Shown here one piece after another: positions 27,331 through 35,804 of a stretch of DNA of 64,000 bases. The notes beneath the pieces were generated by a model. The model was not told the DNA's origin, ran no database searches, and saw only the letters and a program-made list of their open reading frames with translations. The position numbers and the translations under genes were made by a program. Each line of letters begins with the position of its first letter. The stretch's first letter is position 1. The stretch comes from Aquiluna borgnonia (GTDB lineage: Bacteria > Actinomycetota > Actinomycetes > Actinomycetales > Microbacteriaceae). The DNA lies in contig NZ_CP054056.1 in NCBI RefSeq assembly GCF_013283855.1, positions 1,178,001-1,242,000 of the forward strand. Reading direction: 5' to 3'.

Positions 27331-28502
27331 TGCGAGGCCTCAGCCAACTTTGAGATCATGCTGCTCCAGCTCTCGGTGGGGTCGGCCCCTTCAAACAGAA
27401 TGGACCGTAACGTAAGGCCCCAGGGAGCCCAAACCTGCTGCATCATTGAGGAGGCCGGGATAGGAATTGAGTTTTTCGCAGCCTTGGCAAAGCCCTCGAT
27501 GGCGGAATCTTCAACCGACTCAATGACCGAATTCTCAACCGGAACGCGACCGGTCTGCAGCTGAATGAGCTGCTGGGTTGAGCTATCTGCAAAGTAAGAG
27601 GCCAGCAGCTTTGCCTGCTCAGGGTTTTGCGATCCGCTACTTACGAACAATCCCTTGACGGTTGATAAAGACCTAGCGGGGAACTCCCCAACGGCGGGAA
27701 ACTCGAAGACTTTAGGGGTAAAGGTGTCAGTCTGCAGAGATCCCAGAGCCCAGGGGCCCGATAGCAAACAGGGTTGATTTCCCGACAAGACCGCCTCGAT
27801 GGCTGAGCCATAGTCAAGCTCGGTAAAAGCTTCGCGCTCAGACCCCAACCAGTCGGTGAAAAGCTTTGAGTTTGGATTATTGAATCCCGTCTCAGGAGTC
27901 CAGTCCCCAAACTCATCGGTGGCTAACGGCATCACATCGAAGGATGACTGCAGGGTGAAGAGTGTGTAAGGATCACTTCCCGGACTTAGCGCAATTTTGT
28001 AACCGATGTCATTTAGATCTGTGAGCGATGCCGGTTGAGTCGGCACGCGGTTCTCGTCGCAGATTAGCGCCAGAGACTCAATGGCGTAGGGGATCCCGTA
28101 GCTCTCACCCCGATATTGAAAACCAAGGCTTGCAGCCTGAGTCATGTCAGAGTTCAAACCAGAGTCAAGCTTGGCAACCTGACCTGCTTGAGCCAATTCG
28201 TCGGTCCATTCGTGCGAACCAACAAACAGGTCTGGCACCGAAACCTGCAGTTCGGAGCGAATATCGGAGAAACGCTTTTCAACCACAATCACCCGATTAC
28301 CGGTGTCGACCAGGAACTGCTCGGCAACCACGTTGGCGACCTCGGTCAGTTCCTGATCGACCCACATCTCCAGGGCAACCGGAGAGTTGGCCCCAGAATC
28401 AGACGCGTCAGCAGAAGTGCTTGACTGGCTTTCACTACTTGAGCAGCCAGAAAGGAGTAGCACACTTGCGAGAGCGAGTGAGACGGAGCGCAAAGGAATC
28501 AC
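27327..28502 (-). CDS. maltose-type extracellular solute-binding lipoprotein
   Basis: 391 residues. Lipoprotein signal with lipobox LLSGC (Cys at about 20) and a Ser-rich linker. Family 1 solute-binding fold: VALEMWVDQELTEV at the first strand, YGIPYAIESLALICDENR as the hinge/ligand region. It has several tyrosine and tryptophan contacts expected for a maltodextrin binder. It sits between malG and the amylase. It is the second binding protein of the locus; the other at 31 kb lacks a lipobox. Start GTG at 28502 is weakly supported (GGCAG close by). Confidence 0.88.
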   Translation of the reverse strand: MIPLRSVSLALASVLLLSGCSSSESQSSTSADASDSGANSPVALEMWVDQELTEVANVVAEQFLVDTGNRVIVVEKRFSDIRSELQVSVPDLFVGSHEWTDELAQAGQVAKLDSGLNSDMTQAASLGFQYRGESYGIPYAIESLALICDENRVPTQPASLTDLNDIGYKIALSPGSDPYTLFTLQSSFDVMPLATDEFGDWTPETGFNNPNSKLFTDWLGSEREAFTELDYGSAIEAVLSGNQPCLLSGPWALGSLQTDTFTPKVFEFPAVGEFPARSLSTVKGLFVSSGSQNPEQAKLLASYFADSSTQQLIQLQTGRVPVENSVIESVEDSAIEGFAKAAKNSIPIPASSMMQQVWAPWGLTLRSILFEGADPTESWSSMISKLAEASQ

Positions 28503-28537
28503 CTGCCAATGCTCTCAGATTCTTTGATCTAGGTCTG

Positions 28538-29392
28538 CTAACCCTTCACAGATCCGGACACGAGTCCTCCTATGATGTAGCGCTGGGCGAAGAGGAACAG
28601 TGCGACAAGAGGCACCGAGGCCAGAATCGATCCGGCCGCGAATGGACCCCAGTTAGCGCCAAACTGCGCACCTACGAAGGACTGCAGTCCAACCGCAACG
28701 GTTCGCAATTGAACATCCTGCAGGAACAGGCTCGCCAGCACGAACTCATTGAAGGTTCCAATAAAAGACAGCAGCGCCGTGACGGCGAGCACCGGTGCGG
28801 AGAGCGGAACAAAGATTTGCCAGAAGATTTGGAACGGAGTTGCCCCGTCAATCTTTGCCGCCTCATCCAACTCCATGGGAATTGAGTCGATGAAACCCTT
28901 GAGCAGCCAAGCGTTCACTCCCATGGAGCCGCCGAGGTAAATCAGCAGCAGTCCACCGTGACTACCAAGACCAATCCCGGGGAAGATTGTGTAAACCCGC
29001 TCCATCATCACGTAGATGGCGGCCAGGGCCAAAAACGCTGGAAATACCTGGACCAAAAGCAGAGCCTGAAGGCCGGCCTTGCGTCCTTTGAATCTAAGCC
29101 TCGAGAATGCAAAAGCCGAGAAGGCTCCGATCACTATTGAAAGTATTGCGTTGAGCACGGCTATGTAGCTGGAATTCAAAATCCAGGTCATGAACGGAAT
29201 GGTCGGGGAGCTAAAAAGAATTTCGTAGTTCTCCCAACTAAAGCGCTGCGGCAAAAGCGACGATGAGGCCAAACCACCGGTTGGGTCAAATGAGCTCACA
29301 ATCACCACGTAGATGGGGAACACGGAGAACAGGATCAGGACCCAGGCGTAAGCATGCTTCCAAAGTGAAGATAGGAAATTAGCTCGCTTCAT
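28538..29392 (-). CDS. malG: maltodextrin ABC transporter permease MalG
   Basis: 284 residues, six membrane helices. The EAA loop that docks the ATPase is MELDEAAKIDGATPFQIFWQIFVPL. The C-terminal VSGSVKG is typical of MalG-like subunits. It starts one base after the malF stop, so the pair is made together. No ATPase gene is in this cluster; a shared MsmX/MalK-type ATPase elsewhere must energise it. Confidence 0.95.
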   Translation of the reverse strand: MKRANFLSSLWKHAYAWVLILFSVFPIYVVIVSSFDPTGGLASSSLLPQRFSWENYEILFSSPTIPFMTWILNSSYIAVLNAILSIVIGAFSAFAFSRLRFKGRKAGLQALLLVQVFPAFLALAAIYVMMERVYTIFPGIGLGSHGGLLLIYLGGSMGVNAWLLKGFIDSIPMELDEAAKIDGATPFQIFWQIFVPLSAPVLAVTALLSFIGTFNEFVLASLFLQDVQLRTVAVGLQSFVGAQFGANWGPFAAGSILASVPLVALFLFAQRYIIGGLVSGSVKG

Positions 29393-30946
29393 TTACATCA
29401 CCGACTCTAGGACTTTGGAACGGCGCAAACTCCAAAGTGAAAGTGCGCCAACTATCAAGAACATGATCACGCTGATTGCCGAGGCTAGACCCAGGTTCTG
29501 CTCTGCTGAGCCGAATGCGGTCTTGTAAGCGTAGGTAATCAAGATGTCCGTTGCTCCCGCCGTTTCACCCTTGAGCACATCAACCGGCCCACCATTGGTT
29601 AGTAGATAGACGATGTTGAAGTTATTGAAGTTAAACGCGAACGAGGCAATCAAAAGCGGTGAGAGGATTTGCAGCAAAAGGGGCAGCTTGATCCGAGCCA
29701 TGATTTGGGTTGGGCTTGCGCCATCGATGGCGGCAGCCTCCTCAAGCTCTCCCGGTAGGGCCTGAAGGGCACCCGAGGAAATCAGGTAGAAGTAGGGGAA
29801 GCCGAGCCAGAGGTTCACGATGATAATCACCAGCTTGGCAAGCAGTGCATCGTTGTACCAGTCGATATTCACGCCGATCAACTGATTGACGGCACCGAAG
29901 TCTCGGTTGAACATGCCGTTCCAAATCAGGATCGACATGAAGCTTGGGATGGCATAGGGCAGGATCAAAATCGACTTGTAGAAATTGCGAAGCGGGATTT
30001 TTTTATCAAGCGCAATGGCTAGAGCCAGACCGGCTGCAAACATTGTTGTGACAGATATCAGGGCAAAGCTGAAGGTCCAGATGAACACATTTATGAACGG
30101 CCCCCTGATGACCGGATCGGTCAGCAGCGAGACGTAGTTCTCTAGCGGGTTGAAGGCTCTCCAGCCCGGGTAGAGCTTGGACTGCGGATCCGCCTCGTTG
30201 ACGAAGTTTCCATTGCCGTTGTCCACATACGTTATGCCATTTACTGAATCGACGAGCTTTCCAGTCGCAACATCAAATTTGAAGGCCTGAACCGTAAGGC
30301 TTGCAGCATCCAGCGACTCGGGGCGGATGAAGCTGCCGTCATCAAATGCAAACCTCAGGTCAATAATCGAAGCCTCATCCGCAGCGGCCTCTTCGAAGGA
30401 AACCGGGGTGAAACCCTCAAGGCCAACAGCGGATCCGTATTCATCCAACTCAACCTGGCCATCTTCAAGAACAGTTGCCAGGCCATTCGCCCCGAGGTAG
30501 TTCACACCGGTGCTGGCATCAGTTAGCAGCGCTGCATACTCCCCCTCGTATTTACCGAGGGTCATGTAGTAGGCGGTGAAGTTTTCATCCGGAACATAAC
30601 CGGTTTCATAAATTTGAAGCAGCGCCTCTTCGCGCGTGATTTCATTTCCGGTTTTATAGACAAAGCCGGACATCAGAACCGTGTAGAGAATCGGTGTTAC
30701 AACAAACACTGCGAGAAGCACGATTCCGGGAAACAGGAACTTGAGCGGGATCATTTTTCGAGATCCGTAGACCACAAACGATCCCAGCATGACCAGCGCC
30801 AAAACCGATCCGATGACCGTTTCACCAGCCAAAAAGGCCACGTAGGTCATGTATCCGAGGATGGATGCAATCAAACTCAGAATCAGAATTTTGAGAACTA
30901 TCGGCAAGAGTCTGACTCGAAGGTTTGGTTGTGTGAGGGAGGACAT
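29393..30946 (-). CDS. malF: maltodextrin ABC transporter permease MalF
   Basis: 517 residues, nearly the 514 of E. coli MalF. Helices 1-3 lie at the N-terminus, then a large extracytoplasmic loop (about residues 95-275) like the P2 domain that contacts the binding protein, then the permease core with EAA motif LEEAAAIDGASPTQIMARIKLPL. The long P2-like loop separates it from typical ~300-residue sugar permeases and supports a maltose-type system. Confidence 0.94.
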   Translation of the reverse strand: MSSLTQPNLRVRLLPIVLKILILSLIASILGYMTYVAFLAGETVIGSVLALVMLGSFVVYGSRKMIPLKFLFPGIVLLAVFVVTPILYTVLMSGFVYKTGNEITREEALLQIYETGYVPDENFTAYYMTLGKYEGEYAALLTDASTGVNYLGANGLATVLEDGQVELDEYGSAVGLEGFTPVSFEEAAADEASIIDLRFAFDDGSFIRPESLDAASLTVQAFKFDVATGKLVDSVNGITYVDNGNGNFVNEADPQSKLYPGWRAFNPLENYVSLLTDPVIRGPFINVFIWTFSFALISVTTMFAAGLALAIALDKKIPLRNFYKSILILPYAIPSFMSILIWNGMFNRDFGAVNQLIGVNIDWYNDALLAKLVIIIVNLWLGFPYFYLISSGALQALPGELEEAAAIDGASPTQIMARIKLPLLLQILSPLLIASFAFNFNNFNIVYLLTNGGPVDVLKGETAGATDILITYAYKTAFGSAEQNLGLASAISVIMFLIVGALSLWSLRRSKVLESVM

Positions 30947-30964
30947 GTTCCTGCTTTCAGAGTA

Positions 30965-30992
30965 ATGGGGGCCAGCTGACGCCAGCCCCCAT
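30965..30992 (-). other. intercistronic hairpin between the binding-protein gene and malF
   Basis: ATGGGGGC / GCCCCCAT, 8-bp perfect stem with a 12-nt loop, in the 64-bp gap. There is no T-run after it on the minus strand. Such hairpins protect the 3' end of the upstream cistron and let the binding protein be made in excess over the permease. Confidence 0.6.
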
Positions 30993-31010
30993 CACCTTTG
31001 TGACTAGTTA

Positions 31011-32249
31011 CTACTTAGCTGCGTTTGCGAAGTTCTTCTTCAGAATCGCAGCGGCTGCGTCCAGGGTCGAGTCCACTGGCTCACCCTTGACCAAGATGTT
31101 GGTCAGAGTTGAACCTAGGGTGTCGTACCAGTTGGATCCACCAGTCTTGTCGTCCAGCCAGGTGCTGAACTGTGGCATACCGGTAGCGGCAGCCTTGGCG
31201 AACGACTTGGTGTTGGTGCTCTTTACTGCAGCAGCAGCCTTTACGTTGGCTGGTGGGCGGTCGGAAGCTGCGTACATAGCAATCTGGCCGTCCTGCGATG
31301 CCATCCAGTCGATAACCAGCTTCTTGGCGCCTAGCTCAACACCGTGGGTGCGTGCGTAGGAAGTTACCCAAGCGCCTGAGTAGTTAACCCACTGCTGACC
31401 CTTTGATCCAGCGGTCAGGCCAGGAACTGCCTGCAGGGTGAACTTGATTCCAGCGGTGGTGATGCCATCTAGGTTCCAAGCACCGGTGTTAGCAGCAAGC
31501 ATCTTGCCAGCCTTGAACTCATCGCCACAGCCATCCCACTTCAGGAAGCCGGTGCTCTTGCCGTCAGCGCCAACCAGGTACTTCTTCATGTTGGCCTTGA
31601 ATGCGGCTGAGTTGATTAGAACCTTGCCTGCATCGGGAGAGTTGTTGGTGAAGCCGTAAGCTCCGCCGCCTAGGGCCGTGAGCACTGGCTGAGCACCCCA
31701 GGTGCCGTCAAATGCACAGATTCCACCGGTGACCTTACCGGCGGCCTTCTGAGCCTGGTAGGTCTTGAACATCTCGTCCATGGTCTTTGGAGCCGCACCA
31801 AAAGCGGTGTTCCAGTACATGGCGGTGGTGTCAACGTCAAGCGCTACACCGTAGGTGCGACCCTTGTAGGACAGTGCCTGCTTGGAAGCTGCTGGCATCT
31901 GAACCTGAGCAGTCTTGCTGTATAGCAGTGGCAGCAGGCGGCCGCTCTTGGCGCCCGAGGTGAACGATGCAGGGCCGGTCAGCACGTCTGGACCACCAGC
32001 TGCAGTTGCCTTATCCCAAGCGCTCTGAAGAGCGGTTAGGGAGGAGAAGAACTTAACTTTGATTACGTATCCAGGAGCGATGGTGGTGTTTCCATCGATC
32101 AAGGACTTTAGCTGAGGACCGCGAGTCTCATCTGCCCAAACCGTGATGGTTTTTGGAGCAGCCTGAGCTGGGAGCAGTCCAGCACCGAGAAGCGATGCAG
32201 TAGCGAAAACCGCAGCGGCGGCCTTTAGGCCACGTGAGCTGAATTTCAT
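31011..32249 (-). CDS. malE: secreted maltose/maltodextrin-binding protein without lipobox
   Basis: 412 residues. MalE-type fold (ITVWADETRGPQLKSL; YGVALDVDTTAMYWN; GAWNLDGITTAGIKF). The signal peptide ends in LLPAQAAP, a signal peptidase I site; there is no lipobox cysteine, unusual for a Gram-positive binding protein, so it would be released or held by other means. SD AAAGG precedes the ATG. It is the first gene of the minus-strand operon, followed by a stabilising hairpin. Two cre-like operators lie 83-163 bp upstream. Confidence 0.9.
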   Translation of the reverse strand: MKFSSRGLKAAAAVFATASLLGAGLLPAQAAPKTITVWADETRGPQLKSLIDGNTTIAPGYVIKVKFFSSLTALQSAWDKATAAGGPDVLTGPASFTSGAKSGRLLPLLYSKTAQVQMPAASKQALSYKGRTYGVALDVDTTAMYWNTAFGAAPKTMDEMFKTYQAQKAAGKVTGGICAFDGTWGAQPVLTALGGGAYGFTNNSPDAGKVLINSAAFKANMKKYLVGADGKSTGFLKWDGCGDEFKAGKMLAANTGAWNLDGITTAGIKFTLQAVPGLTAGSKGQQWVNYSGAWVTSYARTHGVELGAKKLVIDWMASQDGQIAMYAASDRPPANVKAAAAVKSTNTKSFAKAAATGMPQFSTWLDDKTGGSNWYDTLGSTLTNILVKGEPVDSTLDAAAAILKKNFANAAK

Positions 32250-32331
32250 TGGATGCCTTTCAATTGAAAATGCGCCTGCCGTCGTTGGCAGACTTCACAA
32301 GTTCACGCCAGATTTACTGACTGGTCAAATC

Positions 32332-32345
32332 TGTAAACGCTTGCA
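32332..32345. promoter_or_regulatory. cre-like LacI-family operator 1 of the maltodextrin locus
   Basis: TGTAAACGCTTGCA, one mismatch from a symmetric TGTAA..TTACA site. On the minus strand it follows a TTGACT (32360-32355) and covers the expected -10 region of the binding-protein promoter. Confidence 0.65.
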
Positions 32346-32398
32346 TAGATAACAAGTCAATAACGTGGCGGGTTGTTGGCATGGAGTTCAGACAATGC

Positions 32399-32412
32399 TG
32401 TAAGCGTTTACA
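32399..32412. promoter_or_regulatory. cre-like LacI-family operator 2 of the maltodextrin locus
   Basis: TGTAAGCGTTTACA fits the cre consensus TGWAANCGNTNWCA exactly and continues with GT like the site over the LacI gene. It lies 67 bp from operator 1 in the divergent region, about 60 bp upstream of the alpha-glucosidase -35. Confidence 0.75.
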
Positions 32413-32473
32413 GTCAAGATTTACAAGGGCACAACCCGTCTGGGACTAATTGCGTACCGCTGCGAGGCGTTGG

Positions 32474-32501
32474 TTGACTAGTGGTTTTGGCGTTCTAAAA
32501 T
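32474..32501 (+). promoter_or_regulatory. promoter of the leaderless alpha-glucosidase gene
   Basis: TTGACT (32474-32479), 16-bp spacer, TAAAAT (32496-32501), then 7 nt to the ATG at 32509. No SD. One of the best sigma-70-type promoters in the window. Confidence 0.75.
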
Positions 32502-32508
32502 TCGGCTC

Positions 32509-34167
32509 ATGTCTGAAAATCTTTTGCTTGATTCCGAAATCGGTAGGGAGTGGTGGCGCTCTGCCGTTATTTACCAGATCTACCCACGTTCCTTCGCCGA
32601 TGGCGATGGCGATGGCATGGGTGACCTCAAGGGCATCACCCAGCGCATGGGCGAGCTTCAAGAGCTTGGTATTGACGCCATCTGGTTCTCTCCGTTTTTT
32701 AAGTCTCCGCAGAAGGACGCCGGTTACGACGTCTCCGACTACAAGGACATTGACCCACTATTTGGAACCCTGGCCGACTTTGACGTGATGTTGGCTAAGG
32801 CCACCTCGATGGGGATTCGAGTAATCGTTGACCTGGTTCCAAACCACTCCTCCGATCAGCACCCGCTTTTCCAGGCAGCCCTTGCGGCAGGCAAGGGCTC
32901 AGAGGAGCGCGAGATGTATATGTTCCGCGAGGGCACCGGGATAAAAGGTGAGCTGCCTCCAAACAACTGGGAATCAGTATTCGGCGGCCCTGCCTGGACC
33001 CAGATCGAAGACGGTCAGTGGTATTTACACATCTTCGATTCTTCCCAGCCGGACTTTAACTGGGACAACCCAAAGGTCATTGAAGAGTTTGAGTCGGTGC
33101 TTCGCTTTTGGCTAGACCGCGGTGTCGCAGGTTTCCGAATTGACGTTGCCCACGGCATGGCCAAGGAAGCTGGCCTTCCGGATGTGGTTGAGAACAACTC
33201 GACCATGACCGGTGTGAGCGAAGAGCTGAAGGACTACCAGCACCCATTCTGGGGTCAGCCTGGAGTGCACGAGATTAACAGGCGCTTCCGCAAAGTGCTA
33301 GACGAATACCAAGACCGCGCAATGTGTGGCGAAGCCTGGCTTTCGACCATCCCAAAGATGGCGCAGTGGGTTCGACCTGGCGAATATCACCAGACCTTCA
33401 ACTTTGGTTACCTTGCCTGCCCTTGGGATAAGGCAGAACTTCGCAAGGTAGTTGACGAGTCCATCAAGGAGTTCGGTGGCGTTGGTGCTCCAAGCACCTG
33501 GGTGCTTTCAAACCACGACACCATTCGCCACGCCACTCGCATGGCCTACGACGAGATTCCAAAGCAAGGCGATGGAATCGGACCTGACTACCCGCAACCA
33601 GATGAGGCTCTCGGGCAGCGCTTAGCTCGAGCAGCGAGCGCATTCATGCTCGGATTACCTGGTGGCGCATATATCTACCAGGGTGAAGAACTTGGACTTC
33701 CAGAGCACACCACCCTGGAGGGTAAGTACCGTCAAGACCCAACCTACTTCCGCACCAAGGGTGAGCGAGTTGGTCGCGACGGTTGCCGAGTTCCAATTCC
33801 TTGGGAGGCAGATGCTCCAGCAATGGGATTCAACACCACCGGTGAGGCTTGGTTGCCGCAGCCAAATAGCTACAAGATCTATGCCCGAGCATCGCAGCGC
33901 GGTGTCGCAGGTTCCACTCTTGAGCTATACAAGCGACTTATCAAGGTTCGCAAGGACCACCAGATGGGCCACGGTTCACTCGAATGGGCTGATGAGTACG
34001 CTGGTAAAAACTCACTTGCCTACATCAACAACGGCGTCTTGGTTTTGGCTAACTTCACCGGAAGTGCAATCTCACTTCCAAAGGGTGAGCTACTTGCCAC
34101 CACTCAGCACGACCTCACCATCGAGGAGGTACTAGAGCACGACCAGGTTGCCTGGATTAAGCTCTAG
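32509..34167 (+). CDS. GH13 alpha-glucosidase (oligo-1,6/alpha-1,4-glucosidase type)
   Basis: 552 residues, cytosolic. Starts with the barrel (WWRSAVIYQIYPRSFADGDGDGMGDLKGIT), with region I DLVPNHSS, region II GFRIDVAHG (nucleophile Asp), region III CGEAW (acid/base Glu), region IV LSNHD. The compact C-terminal beta domain ends with VLEHDQVAWIKL. It releases glucose from the ends of maltodextrins. It is followed after 2 bp by a paralogue of the same length class. Leaderless start at ATG 32509. Confidence 0.93.
   Translation: MSENLLLDSEIGREWWRSAVIYQIYPRSFADGDGDGMGDLKGITQRMGELQELGIDAIWFSPFFKSPQKDAGYDVSDYKDIDPLFGTLADFDVMLAKATSMGIRVIVDLVPNHSSDQHPLFQAALAAGKGSEEREMYMFREGTGIKGELPPNNWESVFGGPAWTQIEDGQWYLHIFDSSQPDFNWDNPKVIEEFESVLRFWLDRGVAGFRIDVAHGMAKEAGLPDVVENNSTMTGVSEELKDYQHPFWGQPGVHEINRRFRKVLDEYQDRAMCGEAWLSTIPKMAQWVRPGEYHQTFNFGYLACPWDKAELRKVVDESIKEFGGVGAPSTWVLSNHDTIRHATRMAYDEIPKQGDGIGPDYPQPDEALGQRLARAASAFMLGLPGGAYIYQGEELGLPEHTTLEGKYRQDPTYFRTKGERVGRDGCRVPIPWEADAPAMGFNTTGEAWLPQPNSYKIYARASQRGVAGSTLELYKRLIKVRKDHQMGHGSLEWADEYAGKNSLAYINNGVLVLANFTGSAISLPKGELLATTQHDLTIEEVLEHDQVAWIKL
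34158..34163 (+). promoter_or_regulatory. possible internal -10 box before the second alpha-glucosidase
   Basis: TAAGCT inside the last codons of the first glucosidase lies 6 nt before the ATG at 34170, which has no SD. It may provide a separate leaderless start. The alternative is reinitiation after the nearby stop. Confidence 0.35.
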
Positions 34168-34169
34168 TC

Positions 34170-35804
34170 ATGCCTTTGCATGAAGCAGTTGAAGGAGCCC
34201 AGTGGTGGCGCTCCGGAGCGATCTACCAGATTTATCCACGCTCATTTGCGGATGCAAATGGCGATGGCATGGGGGATCTCAAGGGCATCACCCAAAGGCT
34301 GTCTTCCCTGGCGGCTCTTGGTATCGATGCGATTTGGCTGAGCCCTTTTTACCGCTCCCCACAAAAGGATGCCGGTTACGACGTCTCAGACTATGTAAGC
34401 GTTGACCCGCTTTTTGGAACGCTTGAAGACTTCGACGAGATGGTCACCGAGGCCCATCGACTTTCCCTTCGCGTGATGATCGATTTGGTGCCGAACCACT
34501 CTTCGAGCGAACACGAGTGGTTCCAAAAAGCCCTAAAGGCAGGACCGGGATCCAGGGAACGTTCTTACTATCACTTCAAAGATGGCAAGGGCGATGACGG
34601 TGAGCTGCCTCCAAATAACTGGCAGTCCATGTTTGGTGGACCTGCCTGGACAAGGGTCGAAGATGGCCAGTGGTATGCGCATCTCTTTGACTCTTCGCAG
34701 CCAGATTTGAACTGGGAGAACCCGCAAGTTCGAGAAGAGTTTGAAAAGATTCTGCGCTTTTGGCTAGATCGCGGTGTTGATGGATTCCGCGTGGATCAAC
34801 CTCACGCCATGGCCAAGGCCGAGGGTCTTCCAGATCACCCATACGTTGATGAAGCTGGGGCTGGGTTTATTGAGGGTCGCGAGAATCCTCCAATGTGGTT
34901 CCAAGATTCAGTGCACGAAATCTTTAGAGACTGGCGCAAGATTCTCGATAGCTACCCTGGCGATCGAGCAATGTGCGGGGAAGCATATGTTTTGCCATTG
35001 AGCTTCATGGCGCTTTGGGTAAGACCGGATGAATTCCATCAGACCTTCAACTTCCGATTCTTGGATGCCGGTTGGGATAGGCAGGCACTAGTTTCTGCCA
35101 TCGATGAATCCTTCGAGGCCTTTGATGCGGTGGGTGCTCCCAGCACCTGGGTGCTCAATAACCACGATGTGCTTCGACACGTATCTCGCTTCGGTGGTGA
35201 CTACGGCCGCACCACCGCCTCCGATGGCGTGGGCCCAAACAATCCGCAACCAGACAACGTGCTTGGGTTGCAAAAAGCCAGAGCAGCGACCTTGTTCATG
35301 CTTGGGCTTCCAGGAGCCAGCTACCTCTACCAGGGCGAAGAACTTGGTCTTCCAGACCACACCACGATTGCCGAGGAGCACCGCCAAGACCCGACCTTCT
35401 TTAGAACCAGTGGCCAAAGAGTTGGTCGCGATGGCTGCCGCGTGCCGCTGCCCTGGGAAATGGGCAATGCATCAAATGGCTTCAACCAAACCGGCAAGGC
35501 CTGGTTGCCTCAGCCAGATAGTTACGCAGCTTTGTCAAGAGACCAGCAGCAGGATAAAGATGGCTCAACGCTCACCCTCTATCAGCTTGCTCTAAAACTT
35601 CGCAAGCAGTTCCAGCTCGGCGAAGGGTCCTTTGACTGGGTTTCTAAAACCGAGGCTCTGAGCTATCAAAACGGGAAAGTCCAAATAGTCCACAACTTCT
35701 CCAGTGAACCTAAAAAGCTCACCGGAGAAGTTGTGATTAGTTCTATGCCGCTTTCAAAAGACGGAAGTCTTTTGCCTAATGACACCGCTTGGGTTTTGGT
35801 TTAG
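34170..35804 (+). CDS. second tandem GH13 alpha-glucosidase
   Basis: 544 residues, clear paralogue of the preceding gene (same N-terminal WWRSGAIYQIYPRSFAD). All three carboxylates remain: region II GFRVDQPHA, region III CGEAY, region IV LNNHD. The region II context DQPHA differs from the DVAHG of its neighbour, and the loop after it carries an insertion (HPYVDEAGAGFIEGRENPP), so linkage or chain-length preference has probably changed. The stop overlaps the convergent MMPL gene by 4 bp (TTAG). Confidence 0.92.
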   Translation: MPLHEAVEGAQWWRSGAIYQIYPRSFADANGDGMGDLKGITQRLSSLAALGIDAIWLSPFYRSPQKDAGYDVSDYVSVDPLFGTLEDFDEMVTEAHRLSLRVMIDLVPNHSSSEHEWFQKALKAGPGSRERSYYHFKDGKGDDGELPPNNWQSMFGGPAWTRVEDGQWYAHLFDSSQPDLNWENPQVREEFEKILRFWLDRGVDGFRVDQPHAMAKAEGLPDHPYVDEAGAGFIEGRENPPMWFQDSVHEIFRDWRKILDSYPGDRAMCGEAYVLPLSFMALWVRPDEFHQTFNFRFLDAGWDRQALVSAIDESFEAFDAVGAPSTWVLNNHDVLRHVSRFGGDYGRTTASDGVGPNNPQPDNVLGLQKARAATLFMLGLPGASYLYQGEELGLPDHTTIAEEHRQDPTFFRTSGQRVGRDGCRVPLPWEMGNASNGFNQTGKAWLPQPDSYAALSRDQQQDKDGSTLTLYQLALKLRKQFQLGEGSFDWVSKTEALSYQNGKVQIVHNFSSEPKKLTGEVVISSMPLSKDGSLLPNDTAWVLV

